From assembly GCA_020027345.1 (NCBI GenBank), contig JAHRAH010000185.1:1-43965 (forward strand): a stretch of DNA of 43,965 bases, in the 5' to 3' direction. Below are positions 8,048 to 17,341 of this stretch, piece by piece (position 1 is the stretch's first letter; each line of letters begins with the position of its first letter). Made by a program: the position numbers and the translations under genes. The notes under the pieces were generated by a model. That model saw nothing but the letters and a program-made list of their open reading frames with translations. It did no database searches and was not told the origin of the DNA. This DNA comes from Gammaproteobacteria bacterium (lineage in GTDB: Bacteria > Pseudomonadota > Gammaproteobacteria > Tethybacterales > Persebacteraceae).

Positions 8048-8676
8048 ACGCGAAAGCGAAACCGCCGGCAAAAGCCGCCGCGCAAACGGTTGCGAAGCCG
8101 TCCGCGAAGACGGTTGCGGCGCAAAAAAGCGCGCCGGAAACGCCGCGTATTTTGCAAAAATACGCAAAGGAAATCGTCCCGGCGTGGATGAAAAAGCGCG
8201 GCTTGAAGTCGGCGCTTGCCGTCCCCCGCTTGGCGAAAATCACGCTGAATATGGGCGTGGGCGCGGCGGCGCACGACAAGAAACTGTTGACGGTGGCGGT
8301 GGAGGATTTAACGCGCATCGCCGCGCAAAAGCCGATGACGACGCGGGCGGGGAAGTCCATCGCGGGGTTTAAGTTGCGCGAGGGCAACGCCATCGGCTGC
8401 AAGGTGACTCTGCGGCGGCGGCGGATGTATGAGTTTTTTGACCGGCTGGTGACGATTGCCCTTCCGCGCTCGCGCGATTTTCGGGGGCTTTCGGCGCGCG
8501 CCTTTGACGGTCGGGGGAACTATTCGCTGGGCATCGCCGAGCAAATTGTATTTCCGGAAATACATTACGAAAAAATAGACGCGATTCGCGGGCTGGATGT
8601 CGCGCTGACGACTACGGCGGCGGGCGACGACGAAGCGCGCGAGCTGCTTTCGGCTCTGGGGCTGCCGCTGCGTTAA
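8044..8676 (+). CDS. rplE: 50S ribosomal protein L5
   Basis: L5 binds 5S rRNA in the central protuberance and contacts the P-site tRNA. The family core begins near residue 35 ([21 protein letters not shown]), with [40 protein letters not shown] and the [21 protein letters not shown] segment. Length is 210 (usual about 180). The extra N-terminus is rich in Ala, Lys and Val ([20 protein letters not shown]). An ATG at 8188 would be too far inside, so the extension appears genuine. After the stop comes a 23-base gap with an AAGGAGG site for rpsN. Confidence 0.96.
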   Translation: MNAKAKPPAKAAAQTVAKPSAKTVAAQKSAPETPRILQKYAKEIVPAWMKKRGLKSALAVPRLAKITLNMGVGAAAHDKKLLTVAVEDLTRIAAQKPMTTRAGKSIAGFKLREGNAIGCKVTLRRRRMYEFFDRLVTIALPRSRDFRGLSARAFDGRGNYSLGIAEQIVFPEIHYEKIDAIRGLDVALTTTAAGDDEARELLSALGLPLR

Positions 8677-8699
8677 ACAAGGAGGGCGGAAAAAAAAGA

Positions 8700-9005
8700 A
8701 TGGCGAAGAAATCGGTTATCAACCGCAACATCAAGCGCGAGCGCGAAGTGGCGAAATACCGCGAGCAGCGGCGCAACCTGCGCGCGGCGCAACTGGACGG
8801 CAAAAAGCCGCCGCGCGAGCGCGCGAAGGCGTTTGCGCTTTTGCAAAAACTGCCGCGCGATTCTTCGCCGGTGCGGGTGCGCAACCGCTGCGCGCTGACG
8901 GGTCGTCCGCGCGGCGTCTTCCGGCGCTTTGGCATCTCGCGCACGAAACTGCGGGAGATGGTGATGAACGGCGAAATCCCCGGCGTGACCAAATCCAGCT
9001 GGTAA
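8700..9005 (+). CDS. rpsN: 30S ribosomal protein S14, zinc-free type
   Basis: S14 is a 30S head protein. The protein has 101 residues, the long form that lacks the CxxC-CxxC zinc ribbon. It starts [20 protein letters not shown] and ends [45 protein letters not shown] 8700 is preceded by a strong AAGGAGG at 8679-8685. This is one of the few genes here not overlapping its neighbour. Confidence 0.97.
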   Translation: MAKKSVINRNIKREREVAKYREQRRNLRAAQLDGKKPPRERAKAFALLQKLPRDSSPVRVRNRCALTGRPRGVFRRFGISRTKLREMVMNGEIPGVTKSSW

Positions 9006-9017
9006 GGGGGACGAGCG

Positions 9018-9404
9018 ATGATGACCGACCCGATTGCCGACATGCTCGCGCGGATAAAGAACGCGCAGAGCGTGGGGCGGGAACAAGTGCGCTTTCCGTA
9101 CAGCAAAGTGAAGTGCGCGATTTTGGATGTGCTGCTCGCCGAGGGATACATAGAAGGATACTCGGCGGACGCCGCGCGGCGCGAGATTGCGATGGTGATT
9201 AAATATTACACGGGGCTGCCCGTGATTGAATCGCTCTCGCGCGTGAGCCGCTGCGGTTTGCGGAAGTATTCGCCGGCGCGCGAGTTGAAGCGCGTGCGCG
9301 GGGGACTGGGCGTCGCCGTGGTTTCCACTTCGCGCGGGGTGATGAGCGACTATCAGGCGCGCGCGCTCGGACTGGGCGGCGAGATTTTGTGCGAGGTTTG
9401 CTGA
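9018..9404 (+). CDS. rpsH: 30S ribosomal protein S8
   Basis: S8 nucleates the 30S platform and in Escherichia coli represses the spc operon. The protein has 128 residues (usual about 130). It has MTDPIADMLARIKNAQ and the C-terminal STSRGVMSDYQARALGLGGEILCEV. Two consecutive ATGs (9018 and 9021) are possible starts. AAGGGGG at 9004 serves either. rplF begins one base after the stop. Confidence 0.97.
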   Translation: MMTDPIADMLARIKNAQSVGREQVRFPYSKVKCAILDVLLAEGYIEGYSADAARREIAMVIKYYTGLPVIESLSRVSRCGLRKYSPARELKRVRGGLGVAVVSTSRGVMSDYQARALGLGGEILCEVC

Positions 9405-9405
9405 G

Positions 9406-9945
9406 ATGTCGCGGTTTATTAAAAATGCGATACCGATTCCGCCCGGGGTGGAAGTTTCGCTGGAAGGGGGGACTGTTACGGCAAAGGGCCCCGCCGGCGA
9501 AGTGCGGCGCAAACTGCAGGACGCGCGGCTGAATATCGTGCGCGAAGAAGCGGGGTTGAAAGTGCAACTGCAAAATCCGAACGACGCGCAAGCGGCGGCG
9601 CTGGCGGGGACTTTCTGGCGCGTGCTTTCGGGGATGGTGGTCGGCTGCGAAAAGGGTTTTGAAAAAGCGCTGGAACTGGTCGGCATCGGCTACCGCGCGC
9701 AACTGGCGGGGGATGTGCTGACGCTTTCTTTGGGCTTTTCGCATCCGGTGCGGTATTCGGTTCCGGCGGGGGTGCAGGCGGTTTCGCCGACTTCGACGGA
9801 GATCGTTTTGCGCTCGGCGGACAAAAGTTTGCTGGGGCAAACCGCGGCGGAAATCCGCGCCTGCCGCCCGCCGGAACCGTATAAAGGAAAAGGCGTGCGC
9901 TACCGCGGCGAACGCATCGTTTTGCGGGAGACCAAAAAGAAATGA
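9406..9945 (+). CDS. rplF: 50S ribosomal protein L6
   Basis: L6 lies near the sarcin-ricin loop and factor binding site. The protein has 179 residues (usual about 177). It has a duplicated fold with [29 protein letters not shown] at the N-terminus and [19 protein letters not shown], then the C-terminal [18 protein letters not shown] signature. The GGTVTAKGP turn is natural for L6 but is encoded by the recurrent GGGGACTGTT word. The stop overlaps the rplR ATG. Confidence 0.97.
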   Translation: MSRFIKNAIPIPPGVEVSLEGGTVTAKGPAGEVRRKLQDARLNIVREEAGLKVQLQNPNDAQAAALAGTFWRVLSGMVVGCEKGFEKALELVGIGYRAQLAGDVLTLSLGFSHPVRYSVPAGVQAVSPTSTEIVLRSADKSLLGQTAAEIRACRPPEPYKGKGVRYRGERIVLRETKKK

Positions 9946-10325
9946 CGCGCGCAACCTCCGGCAAGAACGCGCGCCGCCTCGCGCGCGCGGCGCAAACACG
10001 CAAGCGTCAACGGCGGCTGGGCGCGGCGCGGCTTTCCGTTCACACGACGGGCAAGCACACCTACGCGCAGATAATCGCGCCGGATGCGAAAGTGATTGCG
10101 AGCGCATCGTCGGCGGAAAAAGAAATGCGCGCGGCGCTCGGCAAAAACGGGGGGGCGAATGTCGCGGCGGCGAAGGCGGTCGGCGAACGGCTGGCAAAAA
10201 AGGTTGCGGCGATGGAAAAAGAAAGCCGCCCGCAGCCGCTCGCCTTTGACCGCGGCGGGCGCAAGTATCACGGGCGGGTGCGCACGCTCGCGGAAGCGGC
10301 GCGCGCCGGCGGGCTGGAGTTTTAA
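9942..10325 (+). CDS. rplR: 50S ribosomal protein L18
   Basis: L18 binds 5S rRNA with L5. The protein has 127 residues (usual 116-120). It contains [46 protein letters not shown] and the C-terminal [26 protein letters not shown], a very typical end. The N-terminus is slightly longer and basic. ATG 9942 overlaps the rplF stop. An 18-base gap with AAAGAGG precedes rpsE. Confidence 0.96.
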   Translation: MTRATSGKNARRLARAAQTRKRQRRLGAARLSVHTTGKHTYAQIIAPDAKVIASASSAEKEMRAALGKNGGANVAAAKAVGERLAKKVAAMEKESRPQPLAFDRGGRKYHGRVRTLAEAARAGGLEF

Positions 10326-10342
10326 TTAAAGAGGGCGCGGCA

Positions 10343-10852
10343 ATGGAAGACGGCAAAGAACTGATTGAGAAAATGGTCGCGGTCAACCGCGTGACCAAAG
10401 TCGTGAAGGGCGGGCGCATTATGCGCTTTTCGGCCGTGGCGGTCGTGGGCAACGGCGACGGCGCGGTCGGGATGGGGACGGGCAAAGCGCGCGAAGTCCC
10501 GCAGGCGGTGCAAAAAGCCGTCGACGAAGCGCGCGCGACGATGACGAAGTTCAACCTGACAAACGGCACCGTGCATCACGCCGTGGAAGGCCGGCACGGC
10601 GCGTCCAAAGTGTATATGCAGCCGGCGTCGCCGGGGACGGGGATTATCGCCGGCGGTCCGGCGCGGATGATATTTGAAGCGGCGGGGGTGCGCGACATAC
10701 TTTCCAAAAACATCGGCTCGTGCAATCCCTATAATATTTTGCGCGCGGTGCTGGACGGACTCTCGCGTTTGCGCTCGCCGATAGATGTCGCCGCGCGGCG
10801 GGGGTTGCCGCTGGAAGAAATACAAAAACGATACCGGTTGCTGGGACAATGA
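10343..10852 (+). CDS. rpsE: 30S ribosomal protein S5
   Basis: S5 acts in decoding accuracy and at the mRNA entry site. The protein has 169 residues (usual about 166). It has [56 protein letters not shown] and the glycine-rich [29 protein letters not shown]. The stop overlaps the next ATG (10849) as ATGA. That next gene is rplO, not rpmD, so L30 is missing from its standard place. Confidence 0.97.
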   Translation: MEDGKELIEKMVAVNRVTKVVKGGRIMRFSAVAVVGNGDGAVGMGTGKAREVPQAVQKAVDEARATMTKFNLTNGTVHHAVEGRHGASKVYMQPASPGTGIIAGGPARMIFEAAGVRDILSKNIGSCNPYNILRAVLDGLSRLRSPIDVAARRGLPLEEIQKRYRLLGQ

Positions 10853-11508
10853 GCGAAAAAGAAAGCGGGACTGTTGCCGGTGCAGTGGGCGAAAAGAAAA
10901 GCGGGACTGTTGCCGATGCAGTGGGCGAGCAGGAAAGCCGGACAGTTAAGAATCTGGCGATGAATGGTTTTTGCGCGCCGAAGCGCGAGAGGGTCAAGCG
11001 CAAAGGGCGCGGGACCGGCAGCGGCAAAGGAAAAACCTGCGGGCGCGGGCACAAAGGACAGCGTTCGCGCGCGGGGGCAAGGCGCGACGGCGTTTTTGAA
11101 GGCGGGCAAATGCCGCTCACCCGGCGGGTGCCGAAGCGGGGTTTTCGTTCGCGGCTGGCGCGCGTAACGGCGCAACTGCGGCTTTCGGATTTGCAAAAAC
11201 TCGCGGCCGAAAACGCGGGCGAAGAAATCACCGTCGCCTTTTTGCAAAAGAAGGGACTGTTGAAAAACGGAATAAAGCGCGCGCGCGTTTTCCAAAGCGG
11301 CGAACTCGGCGGCGTTGCCGTGACCGTCAGCGGCATACCCGTCAGCGCCGGCGCCCGCGCGGCAATTGAAAAAGCGGGGGGGAGCGTCGCCGCCGAAAAG
11401 CCGCGCGCGAAGCCCTCCAAACTCGCCGCAAAAAACAAGGGGGACAAGGGGAACAAGGGGAAGCCGCCCGCGCGCGGCGAAGAAAAGAAAAACAGCGGCG
11501 GAACATAA
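10849..11508 (+). CDS. rplO: 50S ribosomal protein L15 with N- and C-terminal extensions
   Basis: L15 is a late-assembly 50S protein. The core lies at about residues 45-180: [40 protein letters not shown] and the [21 protein letters not shown] end. Total length is 219 against a usual 144-150. The first 35 residues consist of a 12-residue repeat ([24 protein letters not shown]) from a 36-bp tandem repeat, and the C-terminus adds a Lys/Gly-rich tail ([19 protein letters not shown]). It directly follows rpsE with rpmD absent. An internal ATG at 10960 ([11 protein letters not shown]) would remove the repeat region and is an alternative start. Confidence 0.95.
   Translation: MSEKESGTVAGAVGEKKSGTVADAVGEQESRTVKNLAMNGFCAPKRERVKRKGRGTGSGKGKTCGRGHKGQRSRAGARRDGVFEGGQMPLTRRVPKRGFRSRLARVTAQLRLSDLQKLAAENAGEEITVAFLQKKGLLKNGIKRARVFQSGELGGVAVTVSGIPVSAGARAAIEKAGGSVAAEKPRAKPSKLAAKNKGDKGNKGKPPARGEEKKNSGGT
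10861..10950 (+). repeat. 36-bp tandem repeat at the rplO 5' end
   Basis: The segment from 10861 recurs at 10897, both containing AGCGGGACTGTTGCCG followed by a near-identical TGCAGTGGGCGA, and a degenerate half copy starts at 10933. The frame is preserved because the unit is a multiple of three. Confidence 0.88.
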
Positions 11509-11512
11509 AACA

Positions 11513-12814
11513 ATGGCGGTCGCCGCCGACAACCGTTTCGCCGATTTGCGCGCGCGCCTTTTCTTTTTATTGGGCGCGCTTATTGTTTTTCGCATCGGCT
11601 CGCATGTGCCGGTGCCGGGCGTGGATTATGTCCGTCTGCAGGCGTCTTTCGCCGAAGGCGGCGGGGGACTGCTCGGATATTTGAATTTGTTTTCCGGCGG
11701 CGCGCTCTCCCGCGCGAGCGTGATGGCGATGGGGATTTTCCCCTACATAACATCCTCCATCATTATGATGCTCGCCTCGTATTCCATTCCCTATTTGGAG
11801 GAAATACGAAAAGAAGGAGCGAGCGGGCGCCGCCGCATCAATCAATACACGCGCATCGGCACGGTGCCGCTCGCGCTTTTTCAATCTTACGGTTACGCCA
11901 TCGGGCTGGAAGCGCTGGAAGTGGTGGACGACCCGGGAACGGCCTTTCGCGCGACGGCGATGGTGGCGATGCTCGGCGGCTCAATGTATTTAATGTGGCT
12001 CGGCGAACAAATAACCGAGCGCGGAGTCGGCAACGGCATATCGCTTTTGATTTTTGCGAGCATCGTTTCCGGCTTGCCGCTCGCGCTCGGGCAGTTGTTT
12101 GAGCAGGTGCGGCTGGGCTCGTACAGCGCGCTTTTTGTCGCGGCGCTGCTCGCCGGTTCCGGGGCGCTGCTCGCCGGTGTTGTTTTTATAGAACGCGGAC
12201 AGCGGCGCATTCTGATTAACTATGCGAAAAGACAAATCGGCAACCGGCTCGCCGGCGGGCAGGCATCTTATCTGCCGTTGAAAGTGAATATGGCGGGGGT
12301 GATGCCCGCGATATTCGCCTATGCGATTGTGACATTTCCGGCGACGCTGCTCTTCTTCGGCGAAGCGGCGGGCGGCGACTGGCTGCGCGATGTTTCCGCG
12401 TATTTGCAGCGGGGGACGGCGCTGTATTTAATCGCGCTCGGCGCGACCATTTTCTTTTTCGCTTTTTTCTTTGTCTCGCTCGTATACAACGCGCGCGAAA
12501 ACGCGGATATGCTGCGCAAGAGCGGGGCCTTCATTCCCGGCATCCGCCCCGGCGAACAAACGGCGCAGCATTTGGAAAAGGTCGTTTCGCGCCTGACGCT
12601 CGTCGGCGCGGTGTATGTCGCTTTCGTTTGCTTGCTGCCGGAGGCGTTCTTTTCGCAATTGAATCTGGCTTCCATTTTCGGGGGGACTTCCATCTTGATA
12701 ATGGTCGTGGTGTCGCTGGATTTTATGGAGCAGGTGCAGCATTATTTGCTCACGCACCAATACGGCAGTTTGCTGAAAAACGCGCCGGGGGCGGGTTTGG
12801 CGGGGAGGCGATGA
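11513..12814 (+). CDS. secY: Protein translocase subunit SecY
   Basis: SecY is the channel of the Sec translocon in the inner membrane. The protein has 433 residues (usual 430-445) with about ten membrane segments. Recognisable parts are [13 protein letters not shown] after TM1, [23 protein letters not shown] (plug and TM2), [11 protein letters not shown], the cytoplasmic [21 protein letters not shown] loop and [19 protein letters not shown]. The frame is open further upstream inside rplO, but ATG 11513 is the first start giving a normal N-terminus. The TGA overlaps the infA ATG. Confidence 0.97.
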   Translation: MAVAADNRFADLRARLFFLLGALIVFRIGSHVPVPGVDYVRLQASFAEGGGGLLGYLNLFSGGALSRASVMAMGIFPYITSSIIMMLASYSIPYLEEIRKEGASGRRRINQYTRIGTVPLALFQSYGYAIGLEALEVVDDPGTAFRATAMVAMLGGSMYLMWLGEQITERGVGNGISLLIFASIVSGLPLALGQLFEQVRLGSYSALFVAALLAGSGALLAGVVFIERGQRRILINYAKRQIGNRLAGGQASYLPLKVNMAGVMPAIFAYAIVTFPATLLFFGEAAGGDWLRDVSAYLQRGTALYLIALGATIFFFAFFFVSLVYNARENADMLRKSGAFIPGIRPGEQTAQHLEKVVSRLTLVGAVYVAFVCLLPEAFFSQLNLASIFGGTSILIMVVVSLDFMEQVQHYLLTHQYGSLLKNAPGAGLAGRR

Positions 12815-13041
12815 CGGCGGCGGCGGTCAAAACCGGGAAGTTTGAAGTGCACGGCGAAGTGCGCGAACTCCTGCCGAATGCGCGCTTTCGCGTGATGCTG
12901 GAAAACGGCCGCGAAATACTCGCGCACGCATCGGGTAAAATACGGATGCGGCGGATTCGCATCGTCACCGGCGACCGCGTCACCGTGGAAGTGAGCGGCT
13001 ACGACTTCAAGCGCGGGCGCATCGTCTTCCGCGACAAATAA
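12811..13041 (+). CDS. infA: Translation initiation factor IF-1
   Basis: IF-1 is a 70-75-residue OB-fold protein that blocks the A site during initiation. The 76-residue product reads [66 protein letters not shown], with only short segments differing from the family. ATG 12811 overlaps the secY stop (ATGA). Placement secY-infA-rpmJ is typical of betaproteobacteria and many Gram-positives. In Escherichia coli infA lies elsewhere. Confidence 0.96.
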   Translation: MTAAAVKTGKFEVHGEVRELLPNARFRVMLENGREILAHASGKIRMRRIRIVTGDRVTVEVSGYDFKRGRIVFRDK

Positions 13042-13070
13042 AACCGCAGGGAAAAAAAGGAGAAAAGAAA

Positions 13071-13184
13071 ATGAAAGTTCGCGCATCGGTCAAGCGCATC
13101 TGCCGCAACTGCCGCCTGATAAGGCGCGGCGGGCGCGTGTGGGTTTTGTGCAAAAACCCCCGCCACAAACAAAAACAGGGATGA
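13071..13184 (+). CDS. rpmJ: 50S ribosomal protein L36, zinc-binding type
   Basis: This 37-residue protein, [20 protein letters not shown] and on, has the zinc ligands C11, C14, C27 and H32 of the C+ form of L36. AAAAGGAG about 10 bases before the ATG is a good Shine-Dalgarno. In most proteobacteria the next genes would be rpsM, rpsK, rpsD, rpoA and rplQ. Here a dehydrogenase starts 25 bp downstream, so the operon has been broken or rearranged at this point. Confidence 0.95.
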   Translation: MKVRASVKRICRNCRLIRRGGRVWVLCKNPRHKQKQG

Positions 13185-13209
13185 GCTTTCTTTCGCCAGA
13201 ATCGCGGCG

Positions 13210-14667
13210 ATGAAACAGGGGGATGTTTTTTGCAACTACGCCGCCGGCGAATGGCAGGCCGGCGGCGGCGGCGCGATGGAAAACCGCAATCCTTCGCGCC
13301 CGGCGGAGGTAATCGGGCTTTACGCGCAGGCGGATTCCGCGCAACTGCAAAACGCGCTCGCCGCCGCCCGCGAAGGGCAAAAACAATGGGCGGCGCAGGG
13401 TTTGGAAGCGCGGCAAAACGCGCTCGCCGCCATCGGCGAGGAAATGATGGCGCGCGCGAAAGAATTGGGCGCGCTCATCTCGCGCGAAGAAGGAAAACCG
13501 CTCGCCGAGGGGACGGGAGAAGCGTTTCGCGCCGGACAGTTCTTTTCTTATTTTGCCGCCGAAGTTTTGCGGCTGCACGGCGACGGTATGGATTCCGTGC
13601 GCGATGGCGTGGAAATAGAAGTGCGGCGCGAACCGCTCGGCGTCGTCGCCGTCATATCGCCGTGGAATTTTCCGCTCGCCGCGGCGAGTTGGAAAATCGC
13701 CCCGGCGCTCGCTTTCGGCAACGCCGTAATATGGAAGCCGGCGAACATAACGCCCGGCTGCGCTTACGAGCTCGCGCGCATTATCGCAAAACAAAACCTT
13801 CCCGCGGGCGTTTTTAATTTGCTGATGGGCGAGGGCAAAACAGTCGGAAAAGAATTGGCGTTGTCGCCGAAAATAGACGGCGTTTCCTTCACCGGTTCCT
13901 TCGCCGCCGGGCGCGAAGTCGCAATCGCGGCGGCGCAAAACACGGCGCGGGTGCAATTGGAAATGGGATCCAAAAACCCGCTGGTAGTTATGGATGACGC
14001 CGATTTGGAACTCGCCGCGCAGTGCGCCGCAGTTGGCGCGTTCGGCGGCACCGGGCAAAAATGCACGGCCTCCTCGCGCATTATCGCGCACGAAAAAATA
14101 TACGATGTTTTCGCCGAAAAACTTGCGGAAAAAACAAAAGCGATTCGCGTCGGCGACGCGCTGGACGAAAAAACCGAAATGGGACCCGTCGCAAGCGCCG
14201 CGCAATTGGATTCCAATATCGCGTATTTAAAACTCGCCGGCGACGAAGGCGCGAAGACGGTCGCGGGCGGCGGCGCTTTGGATTTGCCCGGCGGCGGATA
14301 TTTTATGAGTCCGGTTTTGCTGGAAGGAAACAATGCAATGCGCATCAACCGCGAGGAAATGTTCGCGCCGGTCGCGTGTTTGATTCGCGCGAAAGATTAC
14401 GAGGACGCTCTCGCCATCGCAAACGACAGCGATTACGGCTTGGTCGCGGGGATTGCGACTTCCTCCCTCGCGCGCGCGCGCGATTTCCGCCGCCGCGCCG
14501 TCGCCGGCTGCGTTATGATTAATCTGCCGACGGCGGGGACCGATTATCATGTCCCCTTCGGCGGGCGCAAGCGTTCTTCCTGCGGACCGCGCGAGCAGGG
14601 GCGCTCCGCCGCCGAGTTTTACACCGCGGTAAAAACCTGTTATGTCCGGGGCGGCGAGCCGGAATAA
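13210..14667 (+). CDS. Aldehyde dehydrogenase, likely alpha-ketoglutarate semialdehyde dehydrogenase
   Basis: NAD(P)-dependent oxidation of an aldehyde to an acid. The 485-residue protein has the complete ALDH set: N153 in SPWNFP, K176 in WKPA, general base E251 in LEMGSKNP (usually ELGGKNP) and catalytic C285 in GGTGQKCTASSR. The C-terminus, MINLPTAGTDYHVPFGGRKRSSCGPREQG, matches 2,5-dioxopentanoate (alpha-ketoglutarate semialdehyde) dehydrogenases better than GabD. These act in hydroxyproline, arabinose, glucarate and related pathways. It starts at ATG 13210, 25 bp after rpmJ with no terminator between, and overlaps the next gene by 26 bp. Substrate assignment is by family resemblance only. 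Confidence 0.88.
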   Translation: MKQGDVFCNYAAGEWQAGGGGAMENRNPSRPAEVIGLYAQADSAQLQNALAAAREGQKQWAAQGLEARQNALAAIGEEMMARAKELGALISREEGKPLAEGTGEAFRAGQFFSYFAAEVLRLHGDGMDSVRDGVEIEVRREPLGVVAVISPWNFPLAAASWKIAPALAFGNAVIWKPANITPGCAYELARIIAKQNLPAGVFNLLMGEGKTVGKELALSPKIDGVSFTGSFAAGREVAIAAAQNTARVQLEMGSKNPLVVMDDADLELAAQCAAVGAFGGTGQKCTASSRIIAHEKIYDVFAEKLAEKTKAIRVGDALDEKTEMGPVASAAQLDSNIAYLKLAGDEGAKTVAGGGALDLPGGGYFMSPVLLEGNNAMRINREEMFAPVACLIRAKDYEDALAIANDSDYGLVAGIATSSLARARDFRRRAVAGCVMINLPTAGTDYHVPFGGRKRSSCGPREQGRSAAEFYTAVKTCYVRGGEPE

Positions 14668-15655
14668 AAAACCCGCCGCAGCCGTTGCAATTCCGGCGCG
14701 CGTCGACTGCCTGCAGTATTGCGATATTTCGCCCGCGCGATTCCGCGAAATGCGCGCGGGGGGACTGCACGCCGCGCACGCGACGGTCTGCTACCGCGAA
14801 AACTTTTTGGAAACTGCGCGCAACATTTTTCAATGGCGCGAGATGTTCCGCCGCCATTGCGATTTGATAATGCCCGGGCTTTCGGCGGAAGATGTTTTTG
14901 CCGCGCGCGATTCGGGGCGCACCGCGATATTTTTCGGCGCGCAAAACTGCTCGGCGGCGGAAGGCGACCCGCGAATGATTTCCGTTTTGCATTTTACCGG
15001 CGCGCGCTTTATGCAGTTGACATACAACCGCAAAACGGCCTTCGCCGGCGGCTGTCTGGACAAAACGGACGGCGGCGTGAGCGAAGCCGGGCGCGCGGCG
15101 ATTTGGGAAATGAACCGCTTGGGAATGGTTTTGGATCTTTCGCACATCGGCGAGCGTTCTTTTTTTGAGGCGATTAAAATATCGCGGCGTCCGCCGGCGG
15201 TAACGCACGCGAATCCGAAGTTCTGGCTGGACATTCCACGCAATCTTTCCGATTCCGCGTTGCGCGCGCTTTCCGAAGCGGGCGGAATGCTCGGGCTGAG
15301 TTTGTATCCGCATCATTTGCGCGGCGGAAGCAAATGCGCGCTGCGAAGTTTTTGCGAAATGACGGCGCGCTTGGCGGAAATCACCGGCGCGGAAAACATT
15401 GGAATCGGTTCCGACCTTTGCCGCGGCAGGCCCGACACCGTCTTGGCGTGGATGCGCGAGGGAAAACACTGGAAAAAGAAAATGGAAAAGCCGCCCGCCT
15501 TTCCGCCGCAACCAAAATGGTTTCGCTCGGCGGCGGATTTCGGCAATCTCGCCGAAGGACTCGCCGCCGCCGGTTTTAATGCAAAGGAATGCGAAGGAAT
15601 ACTCGGCGAAAACTGGCTGCGCTTTTTTATTAAAAGTTTTCCGCCGCAGCGGTAG
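14642..15655 (+). CDS. Peptidase M19 (membrane dipeptidase) family protein with incomplete metal site
   Basis: The 337-residue protein has the TIM-barrel M19 pattern: LHFTGARFMQLTYN, GVSEAGRAAIWEMNRLGMVLDLSHIG, PAVTHANPK, ALSEAGGMLGLSLYPH and GIGSDLC. H168, H189 and D258 correspond to family metal and substrate residues. The N-terminal HxD metal motif is absent (DCLQYCD instead), and the bridging Glu region reads FFGAQNCSAAEG. This resembles the branch of M19 homologues found near glycine-betaine catabolism genes in Pseudomonas rather than renal-type dipeptidases. True dipeptidase activity is therefore doubtful. Coupling to the dehydrogenase and two unknown genes suggests small-molecule catabolism. 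Confidence 0.82.
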   Translation: MSGAASRNKKPAAAVAIPARVDCLQYCDISPARFREMRAGGLHAAHATVCYRENFLETARNIFQWREMFRRHCDLIMPGLSAEDVFAARDSGRTAIFFGAQNCSAAEGDPRMISVLHFTGARFMQLTYNRKTAFAGGCLDKTDGGVSEAGRAAIWEMNRLGMVLDLSHIGERSFFEAIKISRRPPAVTHANPKFWLDIPRNLSDSALRALSEAGGMLGLSLYPHHLRGGSKCALRSFCEMTARLAEITGAENIGIGSDLCRGRPDTVLAWMREGKHWKKKMEKPPAFPPQPKWFRSAADFGNLAEGLAAAGFNAKECEGILGENWLRFFIKSFPPQR

Positions 15656-15658
15656 CAA

Positions 15659-17341
15659 ATGCCCGCGCCGCCCGCCGCCGCTTTGCGCCCGCCTTCGGTG
15701 GTGATGCAGCCGCGGCGAATGGGCGCCTTTCATCAAACGCGCCTGAGCTTTATGCGCGCGCTTTTGCGCGACGCCGCAAAAGAAGGATGGAAATTCGCGC
15801 GCACGGTTTGGCGCGTGAACAAAAAAGGCGCGGGGTTTGCCGTGTATGAATTGCGCGAAGGCGCGCGCGCCTATTCCCTCGCCGTTTTCTGCAGCGATTT
15901 GCCGGCGGAAAAACGCAGCGACCGCGTCATCGCCGAGGAATGGGACTCCGTCTTTACTTTGTGCGACGGCGCATTGACGGCGGAAGAAGCGAAAGAAATG
16001 CGAAAGGATGTTTTGCTGCAGGAAGCCGGGCGGCAGCGCGAAAACCAATTGGTTCTCTCTCGCGCAAACCGCAGCGTTCGGCTTTTTGAACATACCGCGG
16101 ATTCGCTCGCGCGCGGGCGGCAGCCGAAAACTTCGCTAATGGAAGAAGCCGGTTATTTAATGCGCACGACAGCGGTGTATGCGAACGGCAAATTCGGCGT
16201 CGCCGACCGCGAGCGGATATGCGGCCGCGCGGAAATGCGCGCGCCCTTTCGCGCCGAAATGCTGGCGGTGTGGATGTTTCGCGTTTTTGCCGCCGACATT
16301 GCCGAGCATCTTGCCTTTTCGCGCGCGCCCGGCGCGGCGGCAAAACTGAGCGCGGCAAACCGCAAACGGCTCGGCATCGGCAACGCGACCGGTTTGGGAA
16401 TGGCGCCTTTTTTAATTAACCACCCGCAACTTTTGCATAAATGGATGCGCGCCCGCGAAATTGCTTTGGCGCGCGCGCGCGCGGCGGAAGACGACGACAC
16501 TGCGCGCGAAATGTTTTTGCGCGAGGCAAAAAAAGCAAAAGCGCACGCCGAACAATGGCGGACGGACGACAAAACGCAGCGGCAGAAAATAACCGAATTG
16601 CAAAAGGATATCGCCCGCATAATTCGCCGCGCAAACAGGCGCGAAAAAAAAACGCCGCAGTTTTGGGATTTGTTTTACCGCTGGGGGGAAGCGTCGCTGA
16701 GTTTGGAAGGGCAGGAAATGCTGGTTTCGCTGATGACGGAACCGCGCGGGGATTTGGTCGACGGGCTCGCGCAGGAAATGTCGGCGGACGAAAGCGCGCT
16801 GTTTCGCGTGCCGGGCGCGCAAAAAGTTTTTGCGGCGCGGCGGCAGTTGGAAAAGCATTACGACTGGGCGCTGGAAGAGGATTTTTCGCGCGCCGAATCG
16901 CGCGCGCGGTTTTGGTATGTTTCCGAGGAAAAAATGGAGCCGCGCTTGGGAGAATGCGCGCGCGAGCCGGGCGCGGAATTGCAGTTGCCGCTGGTCGTCG
17001 CGCGCGACATTCGGGAGTTTCACGCCGCGCTTTGCGCTTTTGATTCGCGCGCGCCGCTTGCGGAGTTTTTGCTGGCGCAGCCGCAGCACCGTCACAGCGC
17101 GCGGCGTTTGAACATTGCGCGCCGCTGCGTTTACGGCGAACTGCGCGGCAACCTTGCGTCGGCGCGGCTTCTGCCGACGGATATGCTGCGCTGCAAGTTG
17201 TCGTTTTTTGGCGCGACGCGTTTTGACCCGCGTTCCGACCGTTGGCTGCGCGTTACGATGTATCAAAACGCGCCGCAGCCGGGCGAAAACTGCGGCGGCG
17301 ACGATTGGGCTTGGGCAAGCCCCGGCGATTGCGGCGAATAA
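15659..17341 (+). CDS. Conserved-looking 560-residue protein of unknown function
   Basis: I do not recognise the fold. The protein is soluble and rich in Arg, Ala and Glu, with no signal peptide or membrane segment. Residues 55-90 look like a compact beta domain (GAGFAVYELREGARAYSLAVF). Residues 250-330 are strongly helical and charged (ALARARAAEDDDTAREMFLREAKKAKAHAEQW), possibly coiled coil. The tail is FDPRSDRWLRVTMYQNAPQPGE. It sits 3 bp after the M19 gene and shares one base with the DUF3726-like gene (TAATG), so the four genes form one translational unit. Whatever it does is probably linked to the dehydrogenase and M19 protein. Confidence 0.75.
   Translation: MPAPPAAALRPPSVVMQPRRMGAFHQTRLSFMRALLRDAAKEGWKFARTVWRVNKKGAGFAVYELREGARAYSLAVFCSDLPAEKRSDRVIAEEWDSVFTLCDGALTAEEAKEMRKDVLLQEAGRQRENQLVLSRANRSVRLFEHTADSLARGRQPKTSLMEEAGYLMRTTAVYANGKFGVADRERICGRAEMRAPFRAEMLAVWMFRVFAADIAEHLAFSRAPGAAAKLSAANRKRLGIGNATGLGMAPFLINHPQLLHKWMRAREIALARARAAEDDDTAREMFLREAKKAKAHAEQWRTDDKTQRQKITELQKDIARIIRRANRREKKTPQFWDLFYRWGEASLSLEGQEMLVSLMTEPRGDLVDGLAQEMSADESALFRVPGAQKVFAARRQLEKHYDWALEEDFSRAESRARFWYVSEEKMEPRLGECAREPGAELQLPLVVARDIREFHAALCAFDSRAPLAEFLLAQPQHRHSARRLNIARRCVYGELRGNLASARLLPTDMLRCKLSFFGATRFDPRSDRWLRVTMYQNAPQPGENCGGDDWAWASPGDCGE

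Noticed and set aside
13210-14667. Calling the dehydrogenase gabD (succinate semialdehyde dehydrogenase)
   Set aside because: The C-terminal NLPTAGTDYHVPFGGRK segment fits alpha-ketoglutarate semialdehyde dehydrogenases better, and there is no GABA aminotransferase nearby.
15659-17341. Assigning the 560-residue protein to a toxin or nuclease family
   Set aside because: No catalytic motif is visible. Charged helices and aromatic segments alone do not justify a function.
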